Source: MSPOR6 sp964652195 (lineage in GTDB: Bacteria > Poribacteria > WGA-4E > WGA-3G). From it: a stretch of 64,000 nt of DNA. Shown piece by piece: positions 9,200 to 18,522 of the stretch (position 1 is its first letter; the number at the start of each line of letters is the position of its first letter). The notes under the pieces are model-generated. The model searched no databases. It saw only the letters and a list, made by a program, of their open reading frames with translations, and was not told where the DNA came from. A program made the position numbers and the translations under genes. The stretch covers positions 16,279-80,278 of the forward strand of contig CAZZBB010000009.1 of NCBI GenBank assembly GCA_964652195.1, in the 5' to 3' direction.

Positions 9200-10117
9200 G
9201 TGAGTAATCATATTACGGTTGAAAATCTAACGCACACTTACGACACACGGTGTGCGTTAGATCATGTTAATTTCTCCGTATCCCGTGGTGAATTGTTTGG
9301 ATTTCTTGGTCCAAATGGTAGTGGGAAAACAACCCTTTTTAAGATTCTGTCTACACTGATAACACCAACTTCAGGCGTTATTAATGTATTCGGACATGAC
9401 ATACATACAGAACAGAAGTCAATTAGAAAGTTATTAGGGGTTGTTTTTCAAAGTCCAGCATTGGATGTTAAGTTAACTGTTATTGAGAATTTAAGACATC
9501 AAGGACATCTATACGGACTTACAGGTGGACAACTTAACAACAGAATTAATGAACTTCTAATACAGTTTGATCTAAATGATAGAAAAAAAGATCTTGTAGA
9601 AGAATTATCTGGAGGATTACAAAGACGAGTAGAAATAGCAAAAGCACTACTTCATTCTCCCCAAGTATTATTACTTGACGAACCAAGTAGTGGGTTGGAC
9701 ATAGGGGTTCGAAGAAAACTGAGTGAATATCTTTCTACTCTTGCTGAAAATGAAGATATTTCTATTTTACTCACAACCCATCTGATGCATGAAGCGGATG
9801 AATGTAACCGTGTTGCTATATTAGATGAAGGACGATTAGTTGCAATCGGAACTCCTAACGAACTCAAATCAAGAATCGGAGGTGATGTGGTGACGGTAGA
9901 GACAAAAAATAGTGAATCCTTATCTAATACGATTAAGGATAAGTTTGGAGTTTCTACTACAATAACAGAAGATTTCATACATATTGAATCTACTCGTCCT
10001 AATGAATTTGTAAAAGATATAATGGTAGCTTTTCCTGATGATATACTAAGCGTTCGGTTGAGTAAACCTACTTTGGAAGATGTGTTTATTAAGTTGACAG
10101 GAAACAAGTTTGTGTAA
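9200..10117 (+). CDS. ABC exporter ATP-binding subunit
   Basis: 305 residues starting at GTG, 6 bases after the preceding stop. The domain order is classic: Walker A GPNGSGKTT (about 37-45), signature ELSGGLQRRVEIAKAL, Walker B QVLLLDEPSSGLD, and switch histidine in LLTTHLMHEADE. The C-terminal 70 residues resemble the DrrA-type accessory region. It pairs with the ABC-2 permease at 10130. Its position between two respiratory oxidase clusters suggests export of a cofactor or lipid connected with the respiratory chain, but the substrate cannot be read from the sequence. Confidence 0.88.
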   Translation: MSNHITVENLTHTYDTRCALDHVNFSVSRGELFGFLGPNGSGKTTLFKILSTLITPTSGVINVFGHDIHTEQKSIRKLLGVVFQSPALDVKLTVIENLRHQGHLYGLTGGQLNNRINELLIQFDLNDRKKDLVEELSGGLQRRVEIAKALLHSPQVLLLDEPSSGLDIGVRRKLSEYLSTLAENEDISILLTTHLMHEADECNRVAILDEGRLVAIGTPNELKSRIGGDVVTVETKNSESLSNTIKDKFGVSTTITEDFIHIESTRPNEFVKDIMVAFPDDILSVRLSKPTLEDVFIKLTGNKFV

Positions 10118-10129
10118 GGAATACACAAA

Positions 10130-10912
10130 GTGGTTAACATTCTGGTACCAGTTTCAACTATCTGGTGGCGTGAAATCATCAGATTTTATCGTCAACGAAG
10201 TAGACTTCTCAGTGCTATCGTACAACCTTTAGTATTTTGGATTCTCATTGGTAGCGGTCTTAACGCATCATTTCAACCATCAGGATTCAATGAAGGTATA
10301 GGATATATTGAATACTTTTATCCCGGCATAGTTGTTTTAGTATTGCTTTTCACAGCTATATTCGCTACAATCTCTGTCGTAAATGAACGCCGAGAAGGTT
10401 TCCTTCAGAGTGTACTCGTATCACCTGTATCACGCGGAAGTATTGTACTCGGACAAGCTTTAGGTGGAACTTCATTAGCACTTCTTCAAGGTATCCTTCT
10501 ACTATGTCTTGCACCACTAATAGGTATTAAATTCACCATTACATCCATCATAATTACTATTGGTGTTATGGCGCTTTTGGCGTTTGGTTTAACGAACCTT
10601 GGTTTAATCATTGCATGGCGAATGGATTCAACACAAGGGTTCCATGCAATAATGAATCTTATACTCATACCCATTTGGTTGCTCTCAGGAGCATTTTTCC
10701 CAGCAGCAGGAACACCCTTGTGGTTGCAATGGGTAATGAAATTAAATCCTTTGACTTACGGACTCGCAGCCTTTAGGTCGGGTATATATAAGAACGCATA
10801 TCAACAGATGGGGAACGTACCATCTTTGACTCTTTCTATAATAATTATAGTTATTTTTTGTGTATTGACTTATTTGGGGGCTACGTTAACAGCGTCCTCC
10901 AAAAGAATTTGA
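10130..10912 (+). CDS. ABC-2 type permease
   Basis: 260 residues with six predicted membrane helices and the ABC-2 family pattern, including FYPGIVVLVLLFTAIF and NERREGFLQSVLVSPVSR before the second helix. The start is a GTG (codons GTG GTT), with AAGGA about 9 bases upstream. It forms a two-gene exporter with the ATPase at 9200. It is not obviously CcmB by sequence, although an involvement in cytochrome maturation would suit the neighbourhood. Confidence 0.85.
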   Translation: MVNILVPVSTIWWREIIRFYRQRSRLLSAIVQPLVFWILIGSGLNASFQPSGFNEGIGYIEYFYPGIVVLVLLFTAIFATISVVNERREGFLQSVLVSPVSRGSIVLGQALGGTSLALLQGILLLCLAPLIGIKFTITSIIITIGVMALLAFGLTNLGLIIAWRMDSTQGFHAIMNLILIPIWLLSGAFFPAAGTPLWLQWVMKLNPLTYGLAAFRSGIYKNAYQQMGNVPSLTLSIIIIVIFCVLTYLGATLTASSKRI

Positions 10913-10991
10913 ACGATTCGGAAAAGAATTCAAAGTGCACCTTAGATATAGTGGCTAAACCAATTAATGTGCACACGTTAAGGAGAATTTG

Positions 10992-11657
10992 ATGGACATA
11001 TGGCTCCCTGAAAACGTCTCAACATTCGGGCAAGGGGTTGATAGCCTCTTCATATTAATCTATTGGATTACATTGATTGCCTTTATTCTGGTGACGGCTA
11101 CACTTGTTGCTTTTCTCATCTTATACCGACACAGACCAGGACATAAGGCAACCTATATTGAGGGAAGCACAAAGTTAGAAATAACTTGGACAACAGCGAC
11201 AACAGTTATAGTTTTCGGTTTAGCTTTGTTAAGTTATCCACAATGGAATAGAATAAAATCACCTACAGAGTTACCACCTGCAGATGTTGTTGTTGAGGTT
11301 AGTGCTAAACAGTTTAACTGGGATATGACTTATCCAGGTCCAGACGGTGAATTTGATACTGAAGATGACCTTCAATTAGAAAACCAATTACATGTACCTG
11401 AAGACAAAATTGTACATATCCGTCTTACCTCTATAGATGTAATCCATAGTTTTTTTGTTCCAAATTTACGACTCAAACAAGATGCATTGCCGAACAGATT
11501 CATTACTGTCTGGTTTGAAGCAACGAAACCAGGAAAGTTTGAAATTCCATGTGCCGAACTATGTGGATTCCAACACTCGGGAATGCTTGGATATCTCACT
11601 GTTCATTCACAAGCCGATTACGATGCTTGGAAGGCAGAAAGGTGGCCACCTCAGTAA
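10992..11657 (+). CDS. ctaC: Cytochrome c oxidase subunit II
   Basis: 221 residues with two N-terminal membrane helices (about 17-45 and 62-80) and a periplasmic cupredoxin domain. The dinuclear CuA ligands are present in CAELCGFQHSGM, and the second histidine is in DVIHSFFVPNLR. The aromatic electron-entry stretch is KQFNWDMTYPG. There is no fused cytochrome c domain, so this is aa3-like rather than caa3-like at subunit II. I start at ATG 10992, which sits about 5 bases after AAGGAGAA; an in-frame TTG at 10989 is too close. It heads the heme-copper oxidase operon. Confidence 0.92.
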   Translation: MDIWLPENVSTFGQGVDSLFILIYWITLIAFILVTATLVAFLILYRHRPGHKATYIEGSTKLEITWTTATTVIVFGLALLSYPQWNRIKSPTELPPADVVVEVSAKQFNWDMTYPGPDGEFDTEDDLQLENQLHVPEDKIVHIRLTSIDVIHSFFVPNLRLKQDALPNRFITVWFEATKPGKFEIPCAELCGFQHSGMLGYLTVHSQADYDAWKAERWPPQ

Positions 11658-11726
11658 ACTCTATAAGAGTGACCTAATACAAACAGATTTTAGGACTGAT
11701 AGGTTACGAAAGGAGTATAGATAATT

Positions 11727-13670
11727 ATGCAAGATAATGAAAATAAGTCACATGAAAATGATAATGATGAACATCATCTGCCTGTGAATGGTGACAATGG
11801 TACAGAATCACATGATCACGACCACGATCACGACCACGACCATGATCACGATCACGATCACGACCACGACCATAATCACGAAGAAAGTTTCATAAGTAAA
11901 TATATTTTCTCACTTGACCACAAGATGATTGGGAAGCAATTCTTACTCTACGGTCTGATTATGTTCTTTGTAGGTGGTGGACTTGCCTTACTCTTTAGAT
12001 GGCAACTTGCTTACCCAGAAAAACCTGTTCCCATTATAGGTGCATCTCAACAGTATATAGATGATGGAGAAGTAGTCACCGCGGCTGATAGGATGTGGGA
12101 AAAGATCTTCGATTCCGATAAGGAAGAATGGCTTGAAGTTAACATGCCAAGTGGAGTCATTGAACCTGCGTTCTACAACATGCTCTTTACAATGCATGCC
12201 ACCATTATGGTCTTTTTCGTTGTCGTGCCAATACTTGTGGGGGCATTTGGGAACTTCCTAATTCCACTGATGATTGGAACACGGGATATGGCGTTTCCTG
12301 TACTAAATATGCTCTCATTCTGGCTGGCTGTACTGGCAGCAGTTATAATGACGGCTGGCTTTTTTGTACCGGGAGGACATGCTGCAGCAGGTTGGACTGG
12401 ATATGCACCGCTATCTGCTGATCCGCAGTGGACAGGTGTTGATTGGGGGCAAAATCTATGGGCAATCAGCTTACTAATCCAAGGGTTTTCATCGTTAGTA
12501 GGATCGATAAACTATATTACTACGGTAATTAATATGCGCGCACCAGGAATGACCTTTTTCCGGTTACCATTGGTGATATGGTCCTTATTTATCGTAGCAA
12601 TCCTACTCCTACTCGCATTTCCCGTACTCTCTTCAGCATTAGCACTTCTAATCTTTGATAGACTTGCCGGAACCACGTTCTTCACTTCAACCGCTGAAGG
12701 TGGTGGTGACCCGCTACTGTGGCAACACCTATTCTGGTTCTTCGGACATCCAGAAGTATATATCCTTATTTTACCTGGAATGGGTATCGCGTCTGAGATA
12801 CTTCCAGTCTTCTCACGCAAACCAGTATTCGGATACCGTTCTATGGTGTATGCTATGATCGCCATCGCATTCTTGGGTTGGATAGTTTGGGGACACCATA
12901 TGTTCCAGAGTGGTATGCAACCCGGATTGGGGGCATTCTTCATGACCACGACAATGCTAATTGCTGTACCTTCGGCTATTAAGACATTCAACTGGTTGGG
13001 TACGTTGTTCCGGGGTTCTATACGCTTTACAACACCCATGCTACATGGGATTGCTTTCGTCTCAATGTTCGTAATTGGTGGATTGAGTGGTATTTATATG
13101 GCAAATACCCCCGTAGATATCTATATTCATGACACCTACTACATTGTTGCTCACATTCACTATGTTGTTTTCGGTGGAAGTCTCTTTGCAATATTTGGTG
13201 GAATCATTTACTGGTTTCCAAAGATGTATGGACGGCATATGAATGATACCTTGTCTAAAATACACTTTTGGTTAACATTTATTTCCTTCAATTGTACCTT
13301 CTTCCCGATGCACATACTTGGCGTAGGAGGACACATGCGTCGGATTTCTAATCCAATGCAGTACGAGTTCTTACAAGACCTACAGGGTATTAACATCTTT
13401 ATCACGATGAGTGCGTTTACTCTTGGCTTTGCACAACTTATACTCTTATACAACTTCTTCTGGAGTATGGCGCGTGGTAAGGTAGCAGAAAAGAATCCAT
13501 GGAATGTAACTACATTGGAATGGGAGGCAACCACTCCTGTACCACATGGAAATTTTGCACAGATTCCCACTGTATACCGGGGTCCTTATGAATATAGTGT
13601 CCCTGGGGAAGAATCAGATTGGATTCCACAAGCACAACCTGAACACGCACCCGCTACTGGTGGTGATTAG
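11727..13670 (+). CDS. ctaD: Cytochrome c oxidase subunit I with His-Asp N-terminal tail
   Basis: 647 residues, a full heme-copper oxidase catalytic subunit. The active-site signature FFGHPEVYIL gives the CuB histidine, the cross-linked tyrosine and the A-type glutamate. WGHHMF supplies the other CuB histidines. AHIHYVVFGG holds the heme a and a3 ligands, and AIKTFNWL is the K-channel lysine region. Before the first helix, residues 29-51 form an alternating His-Asp run with 12 histidines. An insert of about 60 residues lies between the first two helices. AAGGAG lies 11 bases before the ATG. Electrons would arrive from the CuA centre of ctaC. Confidence 0.95.
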   Translation: MQDNENKSHENDNDEHHLPVNGDNGTESHDHDHDHDHDHDHDHDHDHDHNHEESFISKYIFSLDHKMIGKQFLLYGLIMFFVGGGLALLFRWQLAYPEKPVPIIGASQQYIDDGEVVTAADRMWEKIFDSDKEEWLEVNMPSGVIEPAFYNMLFTMHATIMVFFVVVPILVGAFGNFLIPLMIGTRDMAFPVLNMLSFWLAVLAAVIMTAGFFVPGGHAAAGWTGYAPLSADPQWTGVDWGQNLWAISLLIQGFSSLVGSINYITTVINMRAPGMTFFRLPLVIWSLFIVAILLLLAFPVLSSALALLIFDRLAGTTFFTSTAEGGGDPLLWQHLFWFFGHPEVYILILPGMGIASEILPVFSRKPVFGYRSMVYAMIAIAFLGWIVWGHHMFQSGMQPGLGAFFMTTTMLIAVPSAIKTFNWLGTLFRGSIRFTTPMLHGIAFVSMFVIGGLSGIYMANTPVDIYIHDTYYIVAHIHYVVFGGSLFAIFGGIIYWFPKMYGRHMNDTLSKIHFWLTFISFNCTFFPMHILGVGGHMRRISNPMQYEFLQDLQGINIFITMSAFTLGFAQLILLYNFFWSMARGKVAEKNPWNVTTLEWEATTPVPHGNFAQIPTVYRGPYEYSVPGEESDWIPQAQPEHAPATGGD

Positions 13671-13711
13671 TTGAACATGAGTCATAGGAAGATGTTCCTG
13701 CGGGATTCTGT

Positions 13712-14689
13712 ATGAATAACCAAATCCGTTATAGTCCCTGGTTACACAGGGTTGCTGTTCTGACCGCAGGAACAACCTTCCTATTGATTATTATAGGAGG
13801 AGTGGTTACAAGTACAGAGTCAGGTTTAGCTGTTCCAGATTGGCCAACTACCTTTGGGTATAACATGTTTCTCTACCCATTATCAGAAATGGTGGGAGGA
13901 ATATTATATGAGCACAGCCATCGTTTGATGGGATCACTTGTTGGTTTGTTGACGATTTCCTTGTTGGTAATGTTATTAGCCATAGATACACGAAAGTGGT
14001 TGAAATGGCTTGGATTAGTAGCGCTGATCGCAGTAATAATACAAGGTGTTCTTGGTGGACTTCGAGTGACTGAACTCAGCATTACTTTAGCAATTTTACA
14101 TGCCTGTTTGGCTCAAGCATTTTTCGCATTATTGTGCGGAATTAGTTGGTTTACATCACGCAAATGGTTTACAAACACTAAACAAACAGATGGTGTAGAT
14201 AATAGCCAAAATACAAAGAGATTACAAAGATTAAGTCTACTAACAACTTGTCTCATATATATTCAACTGATATTCGGAGCATTGTTACGACATATTGGGA
14301 GTAAATTAAGTTCAACACTTCTTTTATATATTTTAATAGGTATACATATACTTTTTGCACTATTGATTACGCTTCATATTTTTTTGTTTATCAGAAGATT
14401 TTTTAGTGATGCGAATGAATCACATGAAATTAGCGGGAGATTACCTTTAGTCTTACTTGGGTTAGTAGGAATACAGATTATCCTCGGTATTGGTGCCTAT
14501 CTAACAAGACTAACATTTATTGGAGAAACAATATCTACTGTTCTAACAGATATTATTACTACATCCCATGTCGCTGTGGGTGCACTGATGTTGGTGAGTA
14601 GTTTTGTTATGACATTAAGATTATATCGGTCAAAATTATCTACAATACCTGTAGAAACCACAATTGGTAATACATTGGTCACAGAGTAA
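13712..14689 (+). CDS. ctaA: Heme A synthase
   Basis: 325 residues with about eight membrane helices arranged as two related four-helix halves. Family marks are GGVVTSTESGLAVPDWPT near the N-terminus, YEHSHRLMGS, LGGLRVTE and HACLAQ in the first half, and matching histidines (LHIF, TSHVAVG) in the second. It converts heme O to heme A for the oxidase encoded alongside. It precedes ctaB by a single base, so the two steps of heme A synthesis are probably translationally coupled. Confidence 0.92.
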   Translation: MNNQIRYSPWLHRVAVLTAGTTFLLIIIGGVVTSTESGLAVPDWPTTFGYNMFLYPLSEMVGGILYEHSHRLMGSLVGLLTISLLVMLLAIDTRKWLKWLGLVALIAVIIQGVLGGLRVTELSITLAILHACLAQAFFALLCGISWFTSRKWFTNTKQTDGVDNSQNTKRLQRLSLLTTCLIYIQLIFGALLRHIGSKLSSTLLLYILIGIHILFALLITLHIFLFIRRFFSDANESHEISGRLPLVLLGLVGIQIILGIGAYLTRLTFIGETISTVLTDIITTSHVAVGALMLVSSFVMTLRLYRSKLSTIPVETTIGNTLVTE

Positions 14690-14690
14690 A

Positions 14691-15614
14691 ATGCGTTCTA
14701 CAACAGTTACATTACCTGACACAGATAATATAAAATCCTCGACGAAATCCTCTGTATTTGCTAAAAGAGTTGAGGATTATATTGAACTCATTAAACCCAG
14801 AATGGTAGTAATGATACTGATTACTACTGCTGCAGGATACTATCTTGGTTCACAATACACTGTGGATTGGTTGATGTTTCTACATACCCTTATCGGTTCA
14901 GCGTTAACTGCCGCTGGTGTCTTAGGACTAAATCAATATCTCGAACGTGATATTGATTCTCAGATGAAACGAACACAGGAGAGACCTATTCCCGCAGGAA
15001 GAATATTTCCTATGCAGGCACTTTTGTTCTGTACCGTTCTCACTGTAGGCGGAATGTTATATCTAACGTTCATTGTTAATCCAATAAGTGGATTTGTCAT
15101 TTCGCTTATAGTCGTCAGTTATCTGTTTTTATATACACCCTTAAAACAAAAAACATCTCTATGTACACTTATCGGAGCGTTTCCAGGGGCATTACCCCCT
15201 GTCGTAGGATGGGTTGCAGCACAAGGTAGAGTTTCGGGGCAAGCATGGGTCTTATTTGCCATACTATTCTTGTGGCAATTGCCACATTCACTTGCAATAG
15301 CATACATATACCGCGAAGACTATGCAAATGCAGGTCTAAAGTTGTTACCAGTCATTCATCCTGATGGTGAAAGTACTCGAAGGCAAATAGTAGTAAACTG
15401 TCTTGCCCTTTTCGGTATAGGATTACTTCCTACAATGTTTAGCATTTCAGGAGGGGGCTATTTTCTTGCTGCACTACTCATCGGCGGAATGTTTCTTGTT
15501 AGTGGAATTTATCTACAGAAAACGCATTCTTTGAAGGCTGCACGTTATGTCCTGTATGCATCACTTATCCATCTACCACTACTTTTTATAGCTATGGTAA
15601 TTGATAAATTATAG
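14691..15614 (+). CDS. ctaB: Protoheme IX farnesyltransferase
   Basis: 307 residues from the ATG at 14691, which directly follows the ctaA stop. An upstream in-frame TTG within ctaA is less likely. UbiA-family prenyltransferase signatures are clear: NQYLERDIDSQMKRTQERP, which carries the Asp-rich magnesium-diphosphate motif, and the YTPLKQKTSLCTLIG loop. About eight or nine membrane helices follow. It makes heme O from protoheme and farnesyl diphosphate, feeding ctaA. Confidence 0.93.
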   Translation: MRSTTVTLPDTDNIKSSTKSSVFAKRVEDYIELIKPRMVVMILITTAAGYYLGSQYTVDWLMFLHTLIGSALTAAGVLGLNQYLERDIDSQMKRTQERPIPAGRIFPMQALLFCTVLTVGGMLYLTFIVNPISGFVISLIVVSYLFLYTPLKQKTSLCTLIGAFPGALPPVVGWVAAQGRVSGQAWVLFAILFLWQLPHSLAIAYIYREDYANAGLKLLPVIHPDGESTRRQIVVNCLALFGIGLLPTMFSISGGGYFLAALLIGGMFLVSGIYLQKTHSLKAARYVLYASLIHLPLLFIAMVIDKL

Positions 15615-15636
15615 ACTTCCTTCTTGAGGTAAATTC

Positions 15637-15909
15637 GTGCAAAGAGATAAGCGTGTAGGAAATTTGAAGTTGGGGTTAGCATTGGGACTTCTGTTCATTG
15701 TATTATTCGCGTTTGCAACATTATGGATTATTCTACAGGTAGATGTTCCACCTCTTATAAAGACAATTGTTTCTTGGGTTACATATATTGTCGCAGGGAG
15801 TATTGGGATCTATCTAATTGGATCTTCAATTATAATGTTTATCACTGCAATAGTTAAGGCAATTATCTTAAAAATAAAGAGACTAACTGGAAAAGATGAA
15901 TCATACTGA
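15637..15909 (+). CDS. Small two- or three-helix membrane protein in the oxidase operon
   Basis: 90 residues starting at GTG after a TTGAGGT site. Hydrophobic stretches at about 15-35, 44-62 and 65-80 make it an integral membrane protein with a basic C-terminal end. Its last 14 bases overlap the next oxidase subunit gene, which indicates translational coupling. I do not recognise the family. Position suggests an assembly factor or small subunit of the heme-copper oxidase. Confidence 0.65.
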   Translation: MQRDKRVGNLKLGLALGLLFIVLFAFATLWIILQVDVPPLIKTIVSWVTYIVAGSIGIYLIGSSIIMFITAIVKAIILKIKRLTGKDESY

Positions 15910-16486
15910 CATTGAAATAGCTGAAAATCAACCATTGAGTAATGCTAAATTAGCAATTTTTATCTTACTCGGTGCTGAAACGATGTTATTTGTAGGTTTG
16001 ATTGGTGCTTTTCTTGTATTTCGCATGGGGAGTGTGACTTGGCCACCCATATCACACGCTGAAATAAACCTTCCACGATTGATCACTGGGATAAACACCC
16101 TCTTGTTGATAATTAGTGGATTTACAATGTTTCAGGCGTTGCGTGCTATACAGAAGAATAGAATTATACAACTCCGAGATATGTTGATTTTCACTGGAGT
16201 ATTAGGTTTGCTCTTCTTAGGGATTCAAGGATGGGAATGGATTCAACTAATCCGTAAAGGATTGACATTGCAATCAGGTATATATGGCGGAATCTTCTAT
16301 GTACTGATTGGGTGTCATGCAGTCCATGTATTAGGAGCTGTCATCTGGTTAACGATAGTTACTGGAAAGGCTATAACATTAAAGTATTCTAACACACATC
16401 ATACTGGGGTAGAAACCTGTACGATTTATTGGATTTATGTTGTCGCTCTTTGGCCAATTCTCTATATATTAGTATATCTGACATAG
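15896..16486 (+). CDS. ctaE: Cytochrome c oxidase subunit III (first of two)
   Basis: 196 residues with five membrane helices, the short bacterial form of heme-copper oxidase subunit III. Family marks include KLAIFILLGAETMLFVGLIGAF, GIQGWEWIQLI with the conserved tryptophan-glutamate, the FYVLIGCHAVHVLGAVIW histidine pair, and CTIYWIYVVALWPILY near the end. It overlaps the preceding small membrane protein by 14 bases. A second subunit III gene occurs at 18523 in the same neighbourhood, separated by a methyltransferase and a repeat. Confidence 0.88.
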   Translation: MNHTDIEIAENQPLSNAKLAIFILLGAETMLFVGLIGAFLVFRMGSVTWPPISHAEINLPRLITGINTLLLIISGFTMFQALRAIQKNRIIQLRDMLIFTGVLGLLFLGIQGWEWIQLIRKGLTLQSGIYGGIFYVLIGCHAVHVLGAVIWLTIVTGKAITLKYSNTHHTGVETCTIYWIYVVALWPILYILVYLT

Positions 16487-16495
16487 GGTAAATGT

Positions 16496-16723
16496 ATGTT
16501 ACAAAAAAGTCTTCTATGGATAATCCTTCTTGGGTTTGTTATTGTGGCAATTCCCATTTCAATTGAGGCATGTCCTGCTTGTAAAGAATTAGATGAACCA
16601 ATTGCAGAGGGTTTTAATTGGAGTGTTCTTTTTATGATGGCTATGCCATTTACTGTATTCGGTGTAGTAGGTGGTACTGTATTTTATCACTTCAAACGCG
16701 CTACCCCTAACAAGGATGTTTAA
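16496..16723 (+). CDS. Small membrane protein with a CPAC motif
   Basis: 75 residues. A signal-like or anchor helix (residues 4-22) ends in EACPACKE, and a second helix lies at about 45-65. The CPAC pair resembles thioredoxin-type or copper-binding dithiols placed at the outer membrane face. It sits 9 bases after ctaE, so co-expression is likely. A role in copper delivery or as a minor oxidase subunit is inference from position; I do not recognise a named family. Confidence 0.6.
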   Translation: MLQKSLLWIILLGFVIVAIPISIEACPACKELDEPIAEGFNWSVLFMMAMPFTVFGVVGGTVFYHFKRATPNKDV

Positions 16724-16744
16724 ACTATTTCATTGAAGGAAAAT

Positions 16745-17632
16745 ATGTCAAGCGATGCTATAATAAATAATAGCTTTGACTCTTGGGTGCAGTGTATTGA
16801 CTGTCGAAAAGGAATGGCTAAGATGGCATCGCAAAGTGTTTCTCTAATCCTAACTGATCCTCCATATTTCCTTGATGGAATGGATGACAATTGGGATACA
16901 AATCGAATCAAATCAAGATTGAAAAAAGGGGTAATCGGTGGAATCCCAGTAGGGATGAAATTTGATCGAGCACAAGGACATAATCTATATAGGTTTTTGA
17001 AACCTGTCGCAGAACAATGGTGTCGAATAATAAAACCGGGGGGATTTGTTCTCTGTTTTTCACATCCAAGACTCTCACATCGTTCTGCACTTGCTATAGA
17101 GGATGCAGGTTTTGAAATAAGAGATATGTTGGCATGGCGATATGAAGGACAAGCAAAAGCATTTACACAAGACCATTTCGTAAGAAAAAGCAAGTTACCA
17201 GAGGATGAAAAGGAGAAAATAATTAAGGCATTAGGGGGTAGGAAAACACCGCAACTCAAGCCACAAATGGAACTTATAATTCTCGCACAGTCACCTCGGG
17301 AAGGTACATTCGTTGACAATTGGCTGCAGTATCAAACAGGACTTATAGATGTATCTGACCCAATTGTAGAAAACGACAGATTCCCTGGAACTGTGATACC
17401 TGTTTCGAAACCGCGAGAAAAGTTTGGACACATCGCAGCAAAACCTGTTCCCTTGCTCCGGCATTTAGTAAGGATATTTTCCGCTGAGGAGGCACTCGTT
17501 TGTGATCCATTCGCAGGTTCAGGTTCTACTGGTATCGCCGCACGTTTGGAAGGACGAGACTTTATTGGATTTGAGATTGATAGTGAAATTGCAGCAATTG
17601 CCGATGAACGAGTTGAAATCGGAACACATTAG
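16745..17632 (+). CDS. Orphan DNA methyltransferase (N4/N6 amino-methylating class)
   Basis: 295 residues from the ATG at 16745, with GAAGGA 6 bases before. The catalytic motif LTDPPYF lies near residue 40 and the AdoMet-binding motif DPFAGSGSTGIAA near residue 255. This IV-then-I order is that of the beta class. The middle holds an RYEGQ region followed by a target-recognition section with GGRKTPQLKPQ. No restriction endonuclease gene is adjacent. The gene lies inside the oxidase operon between two subunit III genes, and a long repeat starts about 100 bases after its stop, so it may have arrived by insertion. Its specificity is not readable. Confidence 0.85.
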   Translation: MSSDAIINNSFDSWVQCIDCRKGMAKMASQSVSLILTDPPYFLDGMDDNWDTNRIKSRLKKGVIGGIPVGMKFDRAQGHNLYRFLKPVAEQWCRIIKPGGFVLCFSHPRLSHRSALAIEDAGFEIRDMLAWRYEGQAKAFTQDHFVRKSKLPEDEKEKIIKALGGRKTPQLKPQMELIILAQSPREGTFVDNWLQYQTGLIDVSDPIVENDRFPGTVIPVSKPREKFGHIAAKPVPLLRHLVRIFSAEEALVCDPFAGSGSTGIAARLEGRDFIGFEIDSEIAAIADERVEIGTH

Positions 17633-17734
17633 CAAATCGCCACTGCAAATTACATACTCACTTGGTTAGTTTTTAACAGTATTTAGTTTAATTGGAATGC
17701 AATTTCTAAATGAAAATATCTCTCTATTGTAGCA

Positions 17735-18475
17735 TATACTACCCAACCAAATGCTGATTACAAACTTTTTTCAATAAAATTGAAAATAAATTGAAGAAAA
17801 TATCAATAGCTAACAACTAACATTACCAAGAGCTGCTTTTTTAGTACACACTTCAAGAAAATTGATTTAAAATATTTAGATGATATGAGTAAATCCTACT
17901 TCAAAACCTTAACTTTTATGGGAAGTATATAATTAGAGAATTAATGATGACTATCTATAAAAACGATCCTAAATACAAAATATTATTTATGGCAAAAATC
18001 GCCCATATTTGGAAGTATTATATAGGTCGAAATTGTCAAAATCAGCAAGGACAACAAAAACACAAAATCACACTTTTTGCAAATTCTTATAAAGTTAATT
18101 CAAAGTGGTGTAAAGTCAGTCTATAACAGAGGTTAGAGGGGTAATTTACACCAATTTCAATGTCACACAATGTGTCAAAAAGTGTAACTTTTTCCCTTTT
18201 TCGTCACTTTTCGACGCATAGAGAAAATCAACATTTTCACCATTTTTCAGTGGGGAATTTAGGATTAAAGGTCTGTTTTTGCACCTTATTAGGTTGTCTG
18301 TATATTAGGATTAAATGTTCAATTTACGACTATGAGTTCTAATACAATTTCTAAATGAAAATGTCTCTTTTTTCTTCCTAACCTTTAGGTTAGGCAGTAT
18401 CACATAACCTTTAGGTTGTGCAGAATGAGATGACATCCTACATGAACCTGTAATACGACATCATTTCTTAGAAAT
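17735..18475 (+). repeat. Long non-coding repeat, copy A
   Basis: This roughly 740-base gene-free stretch matches the reverse complement of about 62450-63275 over almost its whole length, with obvious base differences and a deletion of about 165 bases near 17855. Shared segments include ACATTACCAAGAGCT, GAGAATTAATGATGAC, GGGGTAATTTACACC and ATTAGGATTAAATGTTC. Internal structure includes a TGTCACACAATGTGTCA-like palindrome and TAACCTTTAGGTTA. A CAATTTCTAAATGAAAAT sequence occurs near both ends (17699 and 18349). Short open frames starting ATGATGACTATC exist in both copies, but their proteins do not correspond beyond the first residues, so the element appears non-coding. Confidence 0.75.
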
Positions 18476-18522
18476 GGTATAATAATGCACAGAAATAAAA
18501 TAAAGAAAAGGAGTAAAGTATA

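Noticed and set aside
9200..10912. ABC exporter as CcmAB cytochrome c maturation genes
   Set aside because: The ATPase has a DrrA-like C-terminal region and the permease resembles general ABC-2 proteins; no ccmC, ccmE or ccmF is adjacent.
16745..17632. Restriction-modification system around the methyltransferase
   Set aside because: No endonuclease gene is adjacent; the Uma2 and PD-(D/E)XK-like genes are more than 11 kb away and unlinked.
17944..18126. A 60-codon frame starting MMTIYK in the long repeat, present in both copies
   Set aside because: After the first six residues the two copies are in different frames, so protein sequence is not conserved.
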